A stretch of DNA of 64,000 nucleotides, from assembly GCF_034471385.1 (NCBI RefSeq), contig NZ_JARGYU010000001.1, positions 124,001-188,000 on the forward strand, given 5' to 3'. How positions within the stretch are numbered: position 1 is the stretch's first letter; the number at the start of each line of letters is the position of its first letter. The DNA comes from Lyticum sinuosum (GTDB taxonomy: Bacteria > Pseudomonadota > Alphaproteobacteria > Rickettsiales > Midichloriaceae). Positions 24,883 through 33,972 of this stretch are shown here, in pieces. The notes under the pieces are model-generated. The model was not told where the DNA came from. It made no database searches and saw only the letters and a list, made by a program, of their open reading frames with translations. Made by a program: the position numbers and the translations under genes.

Positions 24883-26652
24883 ATGAAACAAGAAAAAATA
24901 GATAACCCAGAAGTTCAAAATAAAGATAAAGGAACACAAGTAAAAGAATTTGAACTAAAAGATCTAAATCAAAAAAATCCAAAAATTGGAACAGGAGGAC
25001 AAAAAGATCCAGAAACTGAAAAAGATCAATTAGAACAAACAAATCAATCAACAACTGAAGAACAAGGAACTGGAAAAGGAGAACAAGATCAATTAGAACA
25101 AACATATCAACCAACAATTGAAGTACAACATCTAAACTCAGAAATTTTAAATCAATCAGAAATTAAAACTAAAGATCCATCAAAAGATCAAGGAACTGGA
25201 AAAGGAGAACAAGATCAATTAGAACAAACATATCAACCAAAAATTGAAGATCAATCAACAACTGAAGAACAAGGAACTGAAACAGATCAAATAAATCAAT
25301 CAGAAATTAAAACAGAAGATCAAGGAACTAAAGATCAATCAACAACTGAAGATCCAGAAATTAAAACAGATCCACTAGAAGATACAGATCCACTAGAAGA
25401 TATAAAATACATATTTGAAGAATTAGCACAAGAAACTAAAGATCCATCAGATCAATTAGAACAAACAGATCCATCAAAAGATCAAGGAACTAAAAAAATA
25501 GATGAATCAAAAGATCAAGAAAATCAATCAGAAATTTTAAATCAAAAAAATCAAACTCAATCAGAAATTAAAAAACTAAAAAAACAAAAAACAAATTTAA
25601 AATCAGAAGTTAAAAAAGAAAAACCATCAGATATTGAAAAAAAAATAAATAATTTAGAAAAAAAAGTACAAGAAAGAACGCAAAAAGTAGAAAAAGATCA
25701 AAAAAAAATAGAAAAAATAGAAAAATTAGAATCTGAAATAAAAAGTTTAGAAAGTTCAGAAGGTATTCAAATTTTACTGAATGAAAAAAAAGCTTTATTA
25801 GAGAAAAAAGAAGAATTATTGAGTGATTTGCAAAAATCGGAAAAAAATTTAAATGATGGAAAAACAATAATATTAAATAAAGAAGCAAAAAAATTATTTA
25901 ATAAAGAAATGACAGCATTAATTAAAGAAATAAAATCATTAATTAAAGAAGTAAATTTATTAAATCCTAGTATTAATAGTAAAAATAAGAAAGAAGATAT
26001 TCAAGAATTATTAAATATTAAACAAAAAAAATTAAATATACTTGTTTATGATAAAATCAAAGGAACAGCTAAAAATGTAGCTAATAAAACTGAAAAAGTA
26101 GTTAAAAGTGTAGCTAATAAAACTAAAAATGTAGCTAAAAATGTAGGTAATAAAACTAAAAATGTAGTTGAAGATGTAGCTAATGGAGTTAAAAATGTAG
26201 TTGAAGATGTAGCTAATGGAGTTAAAAATGTAGTTGAAGATGTAGCTAATGGAGTTAAAGAAGTTTTTAAAGAAGAAATAAAAACGATAGAAAGCATTAA
26301 TAAAAAAATACAAATTCAAAAAAATGAATTAAAAAAAGCAAAAGAAGCACAAATAAAAATAGAAAGTCCAAAAATAGAACAAAAAATAGATTATAAAGCT
26401 AAAAAAGCTTCTCTAAAATCTTCTATAGAGGTTTATAAAAAAGCAAAAATGAACTTGTATATTGAAACTCCTTTTTCTTTTTTGAAAAAAATTCCTATTG
26501 TAGGAAAGCTTCTTTTTAATATTATAACTATTCCTCTAAAAATTATGGCAACTGTTATAAGTAAAGCAATAAAAGCAATAAAAGGTATTAATAATAAAAT
26601 AGCTAAAGCTTTAAGTAGTAAGAGTAAAAATAATCAAAGGCAAATACAGTAA
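24883..26652 (+). CDS. 589-residue repeat-rich protein with LEA/synuclein-like 11-mers (unknown function)
   Basis: Not recognised as a named family. Residues 1-245 are disordered and repetitive in Gln/Glu/Asp/Lys/Thr (units like DQSTTEEQGT and DQLEQT). Residues 245-390 are coiled coil. Residues about 396-465 are an amphipathic tract of 11-residue repeats (NVVEDVANGVK three times, preceded by looser NVANKTEKVVK-type units), a pattern seen in LEA group 3 proteins, alpha-synuclein and apolipoproteins that form membrane-surface helices. The C-terminus (about 525-589) holds FSFLKKIPIVGKLLFNIIT and a basic tail, similar to the upstream 665-residue protein. The coding strand is extremely A-rich. Lipid-surface binding or desiccation/stress protection are hypotheses. 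Confidence 0.7.
   Translation: MKQEKIDNPEVQNKDKGTQVKEFELKDLNQKNPKIGTGGQKDPETEKDQLEQTNQSTTEEQGTGKGEQDQLEQTYQPTIEVQHLNSEILNQSEIKTKDPSKDQGTGKGEQDQLEQTYQPKIEDQSTTEEQGTETDQINQSEIKTEDQGTKDQSTTEDPEIKTDPLEDTDPLEDIKYIFEELAQETKDPSDQLEQTDPSKDQGTKKIDESKDQENQSEILNQKNQTQSEIKKLKKQKTNLKSEVKKEKPSDIEKKINNLEKKVQERTQKVEKDQKKIEKIEKLESEIKSLESSEGIQILLNEKKALLEKKEELLSDLQKSEKNLNDGKTIILNKEAKKLFNKEMTALIKEIKSLIKEVNLLNPSINSKNKKEDIQELLNIKQKKLNILVYDKIKGTAKNVANKTEKVVKSVANKTKNVAKNVGNKTKNVVEDVANGVKNVVEDVANGVKNVVEDVANGVKEVFKEEIKTIESINKKIQIQKNELKKAKEAQIKIESPKIEQKIDYKAKKASLKSSIEVYKKAKMNLYIETPFSFLKKIPIVGKLLFNIITIPLKIMATVISKAIKAIKGINNKIAKALSSKSKNNQRQIQ
26068..26268 (+). repeat. 11-residue (33-nt) amphipathic repeats
   Basis: Three nearly identical 33-nt units at 26161-26193, 26194-26226 and 26227-26259 encode NVVEDVANGVK. 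Looser units extend upstream to 26068 and encode NVANKTEKVVK-like sequence. The exact DNA repeats indicate recent expansion of an older 11-mer array. Confidence 0.9.
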
Positions 26653-26768
26653 AATTTTATATATAAATATTTTCTAAAAAATCTAATAATTTACTAATAT
26701 TATAACTATTATAGAATAATTATTATTTTTCAAATAAATTTGGAATAAATTTAAAAAACAAAATTTTT

Positions 26769-27119
26769 ATGCAACAAAAAAATCAATCACAATATTCAAT
26801 TAAAGAAGAATCATGGAGTGGTGATTATAATAATTCACAACATTTTTTCGAAGAGCAAAAATTTGATGATAATAATCAATTACAAAATATCTTACATCAA
26901 GAAGAAAGTATCTTAATTGAAGATAAAGAAGGTTCGATAATTGAACAAAAACTACAAAATCAAAATTTAAGAATTCAAAAACTTGAACCACAAAAGCTCG
27001 AACCACAAAAGCAATGTCTTATAGTTAAAGGAGTAAAAAAAATGATCACAGATAGAAAATTTAACAACCCATTAGAAAACAAAAAAAATCAAGGTCAAAA
27101 CAAAAAAAATTTTATTTAA
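26769..27119 (+). CDS. 116-residue Gln/Asn/Glu-rich protein (unknown function)
   Basis: A hydrophilic, low-complexity protein with QKLEPQKLEPQKQ in the middle and a Lys/Asn-rich C-terminus (NKKNQGQNKKNFI). It has no hydrophobic segment and no recognised domain. It sits 116 bp downstream of the 589-residue repeat protein on the same strand and shares its composition, so it may belong to the same group or be a truncated relative. The chance that it is not a real protein is appreciable because of the biased base composition. Confidence 0.5.
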   Translation: MQQKNQSQYSIKEESWSGDYNNSQHFFEEQKFDDNNQLQNILHQEESILIEDKEGSIIEQKLQNQNLRIQKLEPQKLEPQKQCLIVKGVKKMITDRKFNNPLENKKNQGQNKKNFI

Positions 27120-27234
27120 TTCTTTAAAGTTATTAATATAAACAAAATTAGAGTAATATAAATTTAATTATAAAAAATCATATGCTAAATTCATAGAGAT
27201 ACTATAAAAAATAAAAAAAACTTATAATATTTTT

Positions 27235-28155
27235 ATGAATTTTTTAGATAATATTTTTATTAAATTAATTATTTATATTAATGGATTACATAATATCTTA
27301 GATAAATGTTGTAAAAACAAACCTTTTTTAAGAATTATGAGAATTCATTTACCAATACCATATTTATTGATTTTTACACCAATTTTATGGGTTATTTGTT
27401 CTTCAATAAAAGAAACACATCATTCTTTAAAATATTTATCTATTTTTTTATTACTATCTTTATTTGCAAGGAGTATTGGATGTATTATAAATGATATTTT
27501 AGATAAAAATATTGATAAAAATTGTAGTAGAACAAAAGATAGACCATTGGCTAGTGAACAAATATCTATTAAAAATGCCTTAATACTATTATTTTTTTTA
27601 TTAATTCTACTCATTAGTATAGCAAAAATCTTTCTTTCAGATAAAGCTTTATTTATTTCTTTAATGTTTGGCCCATTAATTTTCATTTATCCCATTACAA
27701 AAAGATTTTGTAATTATCCTCAAATATTTTTAGGATTTATTTTTAATTTAGGAGTATGGCCAGCTTGGATAACTATTAGAAATGATTTTAATTTCATCCC
27801 ATTTTTGCTATATATAGCTTCAGTATGCTGGACAATAGGATACGATATAATATATGCTCATCAAGATTATGATGATGATCTAAAATTAGGATATGGATCT
27901 ATAGTTACTGCTACTGGAGAATCTGTAGAGCATATAATAATATTTTTTTATAGAATTTGTTTTTTATGCTTGGTAACAGCAGGTATACATCAAAATGCAG
28001 GATTTATTTTTTATATATTCATTTTTTTATCTGGATATATTTTATATTGGCAAGTAGAAAATTTTGATTTTAACAATCAAAAGAATTCAGGTGCACTTTT
28101 TAGAATAAATGCAATATTTGCTATATTAAGCTCATTAGGCTTTATATTTTCTTAA
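27235..28155 (+). CDS. ubiA: 4-hydroxybenzoate polyprenyltransferase UbiA
   Basis: A 306-residue polytopic membrane prenyltransferase. Two aspartate-rich motifs bind the Mg-diphosphate: GCIINDILDKNIDKNCSRT (N-D-x-x-D-x-x-x-D, near residue 85) with the following DRPLAS, and YDIIYAHQDYDDDLKLGYGS (near 205). It attaches a polyprenyl chain to 4-hydroxybenzoate, the second step of ubiquinone synthesis, and fits the presence of complex I (nuoH). Length and motif spacing match UbiA better than heme-O synthase or chlorophyll-type relatives. Confidence 0.9.
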   Translation: MNFLDNIFIKLIIYINGLHNILDKCCKNKPFLRIMRIHLPIPYLLIFTPILWVICSSIKETHHSLKYLSIFLLLSLFARSIGCIINDILDKNIDKNCSRTKDRPLASEQISIKNALILLFFLLILLISIAKIFLSDKALFISLMFGPLIFIYPITKRFCNYPQIFLGFIFNLGVWPAWITIRNDFNFIPFLLYIASVCWTIGYDIIYAHQDYDDDLKLGYGSIVTATGESVEHIIIFFYRICFLCLVTAGIHQNAGFIFYIFIFLSGYILYWQVENFDFNNQKNSGALFRINAIFAILSSLGFIFS

Positions 28156-28256
28156 TATTTTAATAAAATATAAAATATGCAAATAAATACAATTTTTGTT
28201 GTATTGCAAATACTAAAAAATAAAATTCTTACATTATATTATAATATGATATATAA

Positions 28257-29411
28257 TTATAAATTATCTGAAGATGATACTTGAGCGCCAGGTCTAAGTT
28301 TTATCAATCCTGTTTTAATAATTATATCCCCATTTTGTAATCCACTTGTAATTATTCTACCATTCTTTGTAAGTGGACCAATAGTTACTGGTCTAATCTC
28401 TGCTATATTTTTATTATTTAATATATATACCATAACACCATTAGATGTATGTAATAAAGCAGAATCAGGAATAGTTATAGCTTCCTTCCATTTTATACCA
28501 CGTAATGAAACTTTAACAAATTCTCCAGGTAATAAATGATAATTTTTATTAGCAACAACAGCTCTTAATTCAATAGATGATGTATCTTGATTTACTTTGC
28601 TATCTATATAATCAACCTTACCTTTATGTTCAAATTTATTCCCATTCTCTAAAAAAATATCAATTTCAAAATTTTTAGGAATATCTATTAATTTTTTTGT
28701 ACGCATATCACGTAACATAGACATATCTTTATCACTATATGAGAAATATATATAAACAGGATCAATTTGTAGTATTTTTGTTAAAACATTTTGAGAATTT
28801 GCCGTTATTAAATTTCCTTCTGAATATTGTTTTTCACCAATAATTCCAGTTATTGGCGATCTAATTTCTGCATATGTAAGATTTTTTTCTGCTATTAAAA
28901 GATCAGCTTTTGCTTTTTGAAAATTGGAAAGAGATGTTTGGTATTGAGTTTTTACTTTTTCAAATTCTTCTTTACTTATTGCATTATAAGAAAAAAGAGT
29001 TTCTGATCTATTAAGATTATTTTTTGCAAAATCTAAAATTTGAGTAACATCATTAAGATTACTTTTTGCCTTTTTTATATTTTCTTTAAAAGGAACTGGA
29101 TCAATAACAAATATAGGTTGCTTCTCAAGAATTAACTCTCCTTCATTATAAAGAATTTTTTGTAATTCTCCAGTAACTTGAGAACGAATATCAACATCCT
29201 TGTATCCTGCAACTCTCCCAGTATATATTAATTCTAATTCTTGATCTTTTGGAATAATTTTTTGTGTTGTAACATTAATAGAAGGTATTTGAATATTAGA
29301 ATCATGTTTTTTATCTAATAAATTCTTTATTACTAATAATAAAAAAACTAATATAATTGCTATTATTATATTTTTTAATAACTCTTTTAGCGATTTTTGT
29401 GCTATTGGCAT
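28257..29411 (-). CDS. RND efflux periplasmic adaptor (membrane fusion protein)
   Basis: A 384-residue protein of the AcrA/MexA type. It has an N-terminal membrane anchor (about 12-30), a biotinyl-lipoyl half motif YTGRVAGYKDVDIRSQVTGE (about 60-80), an alpha-helical hairpin (about 110-165), the second half motif AEIRSPITGIIGEKQYSEG, and beta-barrel and membrane-proximal domains (GEFVKVSLRG; IPDSALL; GLQNGDIIIKTGL). It links an inner-membrane RND pump to an outer-membrane channel. Neither partner is adjacent. Substrate unknown. Confidence 0.88.
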   Translation of the reverse strand: MPIAQKSLKELLKNIIIAIILVFLLLVIKNLLDKKHDSNIQIPSINVTTQKIIPKDQELELIYTGRVAGYKDVDIRSQVTGELQKILYNEGELILEKQPIFVIDPVPFKENIKKAKSNLNDVTQILDFAKNNLNRSETLFSYNAISKEEFEKVKTQYQTSLSNFQKAKADLLIAEKNLTYAEIRSPITGIIGEKQYSEGNLITANSQNVLTKILQIDPVYIYFSYSDKDMSMLRDMRTKKLIDIPKNFEIDIFLENGNKFEHKGKVDYIDSKVNQDTSSIELRAVVANKNYHLLPGEFVKVSLRGIKWKEAITIPDSALLHTSNGVMVYILNNKNIAEIRPVTIGPLTKNGRIITSGLQNGDIIIKTGLIKLRPGAQVSSSDNL

Positions 29412-29632
29412 GATTAATTTTATAATGAATTATATAATACATCTATCTTAATAATATAATAATCTAAGTATTTATATTAAAATATATTTATAATTACAAT
29501 TATATACTTTAATCAAATAAAAATAAACGCTATTACTATATGATTTTTTTATAAAAATATTATTATTCCTATTAACAATCTTAATGATTAGATTGTTGTA
29601 TTAATAATATGTAATTTGAGTGAGAAAATTTG

Positions 29633-29708
29633 TGGTGATCCCGACGTGACTTGAACACGTGACCTACTGATTAAAAGTCAGTTGCTCTACCAGCTGAGCT
29701 ACGGGATC
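29633..29708 (-). tRNA. tRNA-Lys (anticodon TTT), CCA encoded
   Basis: On the reverse strand, acceptor GATCCCG (29708-29702) pairs with CGGGATC. The D-arm is GCTC/GAGC, the anticodon arm ACTGA-CTTTTAA-TCAGT with TTT at 34-36, and the T-arm has GTTCAAG. Discriminator A and the genomic CCA end at 29633. Confidence 0.96.
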
Positions 29709-29939
29709 TAATAACAAACAACAGATTAAGCTACAAAATTCACTGGTAGTCTAAAATGTCTGAGATAAAACTAGGAATTTTAACCCGATATATAATTTTA
29801 TAGTATCATAATTATGATATTATACAAGAACTTTTTTATTTTATTTTTATGTCTAGTACAATAACATATATAATTTATATGAAAAAACAAAAAACAATAT
29901 TAAACAATATTAAATATTTATTTTTTAATAAAGAATTAT

Positions 29940-30926
29940 TTAATAATTAATTCTTTCTGTTATAGCTATAATGATAAATAATATAAAAGATATTGGTAAA
30001 AGTTTCTTCCATCCCAATGACATTAATTGATCGTATCTATATCTTGGTAATGATGCTCTAATCCAAATAAACATAAAAATAATAATTGAGACTTTACTAA
30101 AAAACCATATAAAATCTGGAATAATATGTAAGAAGTTTATATTAAAAGGCGGCATCCATCCACCAAAAAAACACAATACTAGCAATGCGCTCATTATAAT
30201 CATATTAGCATATTCTCCTAAAAAAAACATAGCAAAAAGAGTTGAAGAATATTCAACATGATATCCAGCCACTAACTCACTTTCAGCTTCAGGAATATCA
30301 AATGGATGTCTATTTGTTTCGGCTAAAATAGCAATAAAAAATATGATGCTTACAGGAATTAAAAGAATCTGACTATGCCATGTTATACTAGCATGATTTA
30401 TAACTATTTCTCTTAAGTTTATTGACTGATGAACTGTTATAACTGATAAAAGACATAATCCTATTACTATTTCATAAGATATCATTTGCGCTGCACTTCT
30501 AATAGATCCAAGAAAGGCATAAATTGATTGACTTGACCAGCCTGCTATAATAATACCGTAAACTCCTATTGAGGAAATAGCAATTAAGTATAATAAACCA
30601 ATATTAATGTCAGAAATAACAAATTCAGATGTTATTGGTATAACAGCCCATCCACCTAGAGCAGTAATAAATGTTATCACAGGTGCAGCTAAAAAGAGCT
30701 TTACATCAGCTTTTTCTGGAATTATTATTTCTTTGAAAATTAATTTCAATGCATCAGCAATAGGTTGCAATAATCCATATGGTCCAGTAACATTCGGTCC
30801 TTTTCGAAGCTGCATAGCTCCAATTATCTTTCTCTCAAAAAAAGTAAGATATGCAACTGATAATATCAAAGGAATGATTAAAAATATTATTTTAATCAAA
30901 CAATTATATATTTGTGATATTTCCAT
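29940..30926 (-). CDS. nuoH: NADH-quinone oxidoreductase subunit H (complex I)
   Basis: A 328-residue membrane subunit with about eight helices. The signatures are LTFFERKIIGAMQLRKGPN then GPYGLLQPIADALKLIFKE, and AETNRHPFDIPEAESELVAG with YSSTLFAMFF. NuoH forms much of the quinone-binding cavity of complex I. In alphaproteobacteria it usually lies between nuoG and nuoI; here it is alone, flanked by tRNA-Lys and ftsW, so the nuo operon is broken up in this genome. Confidence 0.95.
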   Translation of the reverse strand: MEISQIYNCLIKIIFLIIPLILSVAYLTFFERKIIGAMQLRKGPNVTGPYGLLQPIADALKLIFKEIIIPEKADVKLFLAAPVITFITALGGWAVIPITSEFVISDINIGLLYLIAISSIGVYGIIIAGWSSQSIYAFLGSIRSAAQMISYEIVIGLCLLSVITVHQSINLREIVINHASITWHSQILLIPVSIIFFIAILAETNRHPFDIPEAESELVAGYHVEYSSTLFAMFFLGEYANMIIMSALLVLCFFGGWMPPFNINFLHIIPDFIWFFSKVSIIIFMFIWIRASLPRYRYDQLMSLGWKKLLPISFILFIIIAITERINY

Positions 30927-31059
30927 TTTTTATTACTATAAATTAACTATTATTTAATAATATTGCTATAATATAAAATTCTAACACTAACAAATTTATT
31001 TTTTATATTGATATTTTTTTATATCTAATAAACTATTAATAATAATAAAGTAAAATTTA

Positions 31060-32253
31060 TTAATATTTAATATGAATTATATTAATTCTATTATTATGCT
31101 TAGTTTTTGCTACAAGATTTAAAATAATACCAATTCCACAAGATGATGCAATTAAAGCTGATCCTCCGTAGCTAATAAACGGTAATGTCATACCCTTTGT
31201 AGGAAGAATATTAAGTGTTACTCCTATATTAAATATAGATTGAAATGCTATATATGTTACTATACCAACTATTGATATTAAAGAGAAGTCATCTTTTGTT
31301 TGTAAAGATAGATATAAACTACGCAATACTATTGCTGCAAATAATGTTATAATTACGAGACATGGTATACTACCAAATTCTTCTCCAGCAACAGCAAATA
31401 TAAAATCTGTATGAGAATCTGGTAAATGATATTTTACTATACCTTCTCCTGGTCCAACACCAAATGCTCCACCTCTACTATAAGAAGCAAGTGATTTTTC
31501 TATTTGATAAGTCAATGCATTACCATTATTAAAAAACAAATCTATTCTTTGATTAACATGAGGCATAGTAATATAACAAAATACAAATAGTATTAATATT
31601 AAACTACAAGAAATAATAATCCATATCCATGGTAAATTACTTATAAAAAGTTGAGTTAATATTGATAATGTTATTGTAATTGTCATTCCAAAATCTGGCT
31701 GAATAATAATTAAAGTTGCTATTGGAAGATGTATGAGAAAAACACAAAAAAAGCGTCCATTTTCAGTAATGAAGATATTTTTTAATGGAGAAAAAAAACT
31801 ATTTTGATTATTATTTTGTTTTTCAAGATATTGTTTATTACTTAATATTTTTGCAATTATAAAAGAATAAAAAGGTTTTAATATTTCTGATGGTTGTACT
31901 GATACGCCTATAATATTGAGCCATCTTTTAGCCCCTTTATTTACATCACCAAAAAAAGGAAGTAGAATAAGACCTAGTACACTAAATATAAATCCAATAT
32001 AAACAACTTTTATAAGATATTCTTCTTTTAAGAATGCTATAAAAAGCATTATAAATATAGAGCAGAAAGCATATACAATTTGATTAGCGAAAAAATGCAT
32101 ACTTGATATATTAATTCTCTCACTACTAGCAGGACCAGCAGTTGCTAACATTATTAATCCAAATATTATCATTATACAAACAAGTAAAAAAAGAATATGA
32201 TCTATATTGCTCAATAATAAGGATATTTGTTTTGATGTTGTTTTTTTCATCAT
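31060..32253 (-). CDS. ftsW: SEDS-family peptidoglycan glycosyltransferase FtsW
   Basis: A 397-residue polytopic protein. Diagnostic segments are KGAKRWLNIIGVSVQPSEI, IIQPDFGMTITI, a large periplasmic loop with SHTDFIFAVAGEEFG, and the FtsW-type ILPTKGMTLPFISYGGS. FtsW polymerises lipid II at the division septum with FtsI. The LPTKGMTLPF motif favours FtsW over RodA. It is apart from the mur/ddl/ftsQAZ cluster. A second ATG (residue 2) and downstream ATGs are possible starts. Confidence 0.92.
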   Translation of the reverse strand: MMKKTTSKQISLLLSNIDHILFLLVCIMIIFGLIMLATAGPASSERINISSMHFFANQIVYAFCSIFIMLFIAFLKEEYLIKVVYIGFIFSVLGLILLPFFGDVNKGAKRWLNIIGVSVQPSEILKPFYSFIIAKILSNKQYLEKQNNNQNSFFSPLKNIFITENGRFFCVFLIHLPIATLIIIQPDFGMTITITLSILTQLFISNLPWIWIIISCSLILILFVFCYITMPHVNQRIDLFFNNGNALTYQIEKSLASYSRGGAFGVGPGEGIVKYHLPDSHTDFIFAVAGEEFGSIPCLVIITLFAAIVLRSLYLSLQTKDDFSLISIVGIVTYIAFQSIFNIGVTLNILPTKGMTLPFISYGGSALIASSCGIGIILNLVAKTKHNNRINIIHIKY

Positions 32254-32509
32254 TTTATATACTTTATAGTTAGTTATCTGTTATTAGTTTAATAAGTTTA
32301 GAAAATATAATATTGTTCTATATATAATTAAGATAAAGTTACTTAAATTTATAAATTTCAATATAAAATTCTTTATAGATAAAAATAAGTATTTTAATTT
32401 CTTAAAAATTTAAAAAAATCTTTATTTTATATTTATTTATAATTTACATAATATATTTTTTTTTATAAATATTAAATTAATAATAGTACTTATTATATTT
32501 TTAGTAGTT

Positions 32510-33079
32510 TTGAGTAAAAATTCTAATAAAAGAATTATAGTTGGTCTTGGTAATCCTGGATTAAAATATAATAAAACAAGACATAACGTTGGTTATTTAT
32601 TCATAGATTATATGATTAATAACTATCAGCTTTCTTATAAAAAAAAATTTAATGGATTACTTTTTGAAGCAAACTTAGAGGAAGAGAATATATTATTCTT
32701 TAAACCTTTAGATTATATGAATAATTCTGGTGATTCAATTTCAGAATTAATACATTATTATAAAATAGATTTATCTAATTTATTTATCGTACATGATGAT
32801 ATAGATTTAGGATTTTGTCGAATAAAAGTAAAAAATGGTGGTGGTAATGGTGGTCATAATGGTCTAAAATCAATTGATTTACATCTGAAAAGTAATAATT
32901 ATTGGAGAATAAGAATTGGAATAGGTCGTCCTGATAATGGAATAATATCTAATTATGTTCTATCTGATTTTTCGAATCAAGAGATTAATAATCTAACAGT
33001 ATTATTTGAAAAAATAAAAAAAAATATTATACATCTATTTTATCAAAAAATAGATATATTTTTAAATAAAATTAAATAA
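32510..33079 (+). CDS. pth: peptidyl-tRNA hydrolase (TTG start)
   Basis: A 189-residue protein. It has IIVGLGNPGLKYNKTRHNVG with the catalytic histidine near residue 26, KPLDYMNNSGDS (substrate-binding Asn), and VHDDIDLGFCRIKVKNGGGN with GGHNGLKSI following. It releases peptides from prematurely dropped peptidyl-tRNA. There is no ATG upstream of the conserved core: translation must start at TTG 32510 or another non-ATG codon. Its stop abuts the stop of the convergent gene at 33080 with no gap. Confidence 0.93.
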   Translation: MSKNSNKRIIVGLGNPGLKYNKTRHNVGYLFIDYMINNYQLSYKKKFNGLLFEANLEEENILFFKPLDYMNNSGDSISELIHYYKIDLSNLFIVHDDIDLGFCRIKVKNGGGNGGHNGLKSIDLHLKSNNYWRIRIGIGRPDNGIISNYVLSDFSNQEINNLTVLFEKIKKNIIHLFYQKIDIFLNKIK

Positions 33080-33838
33080 TTACTTTTGTATATGTTGATT
33101 ATTACCATTATTTGAAAATTCTTTTGTTTTTATTTGTGATTTATTATAACTAATTTTGATTGCACTAAGATATTTTGATGTACTTTGAGCTATTATGTTA
33201 AAAATTCTTTGAAAAAACAGTGGTTCTTTCTCTAAATTATTGTCAATTTTAATATTACTTTGCTGTTGAATATTATTCTGCTGATTGTTTCCTATTTCTT
33301 GTTGAATATTTTTCTGTATTTTAGTTTCTTGTTGAAAAGCTACTGTTGTTTGAGGATTTTGAGTTTGACCTGATAAAATATTAGAAAATTTTTTAGTTTT
33401 ATCTATGTTCTTTTGTACATAAGGGTTTACATGAGAAACTTCTTTACTTGGTATCTTATTTGAAATTTCAGGTTTATTTTGTTGAATATTTTTCTGTATT
33501 TTACTTATTTCCTGTATTTTAGTTTCTTGTTGAATATTATTCTGTTGATTGTTTCCTGTTTCTTGTTGAATATTTTTTTCTTTAATAAGATTTATTACTT
33601 CTAATTCTGTCATTATTTGTTGATGTAACACTCTATTTTCTTCCATAAGGATCTTTATATTTTCATGAAATTTTTTTGAATATTCTCTCAATTTCTTTAA
33701 ATTCTCTTTATTAGTAATATCTTCTGAATTTATTTTAGTATTGATTTTATTCATTAAATTTATAATATCTTCAATATTTTCGACATTTTTTTTATATTGA
33801 ATCTTTAATTCTTGGATATTTTTAAGATATTGTTGCAT
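33080..33838 (-). CDS. 252-residue Gln/Asn-rich coiled-coil protein (unknown function)
   Basis: Not recognised. Residues 1-90 are predicted coiled coil (YLKNIQELKIQYKKNVENIE, then LKKLREYSKKFHENIKIL). Residues 90-195 are a Gln/Asn-rich disordered tract with near-repeats of KIQKNIQQEIGNNQQNNIQQ. The C-terminal ~50 residues hold a weakly amphipathic LFFQRIFNIIAQSTSKYLSAI and a basic/polar tail. The overall plan (coiled coil, repetitive hydrophilic tract, C-terminal hydrophobic patch) resembles the proteins at 22587-26652. Convergent with pth, the two stop codons touching. Confidence 0.6.
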   Translation of the reverse strand: MQQYLKNIQELKIQYKKNVENIEDIINLMNKINTKINSEDITNKENLKKLREYSKKFHENIKILMEENRVLHQQIMTELEVINLIKEKNIQQETGNNQQNNIQQETKIQEISKIQKNIQQNKPEISNKIPSKEVSHVNPYVQKNIDKTKKFSNILSGQTQNPQTTVAFQQETKIQKNIQQEIGNNQQNNIQQQSNIKIDNNLEKEPLFFQRIFNIIAQSTSKYLSAIKISYNKSQIKTKEFSNNGNNQHIQK

Positions 33839-33972
33839 ATTTTTAATTAATATTAAATTACGTTAATATTAACTATTATATCATATAAAATTAAAAAATT
33901 TTAATAATTTTAAAAAAATTTAATAATTATATTAATTTATATATTATTTCTAATATATATAATAATATTATC

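Noticed and set aside
24875..25117. Antisense open frame of Leu/Phe/Val (80 codons)
   Set aside because: Mirror of the A/G-rich coding strand of the 589-residue protein; the reverse complement of Gln/Glu/Lys/Asp codons always reads as Leu/Phe/Val.
26032..26319. Antisense open frames opposite the 11-mer repeats
   Set aside because: Produced by the 33-nt repeat on the opposite strand; repetitive SISYIFNYIFN and PLATSSTTFLT strings are not proteins of their own.
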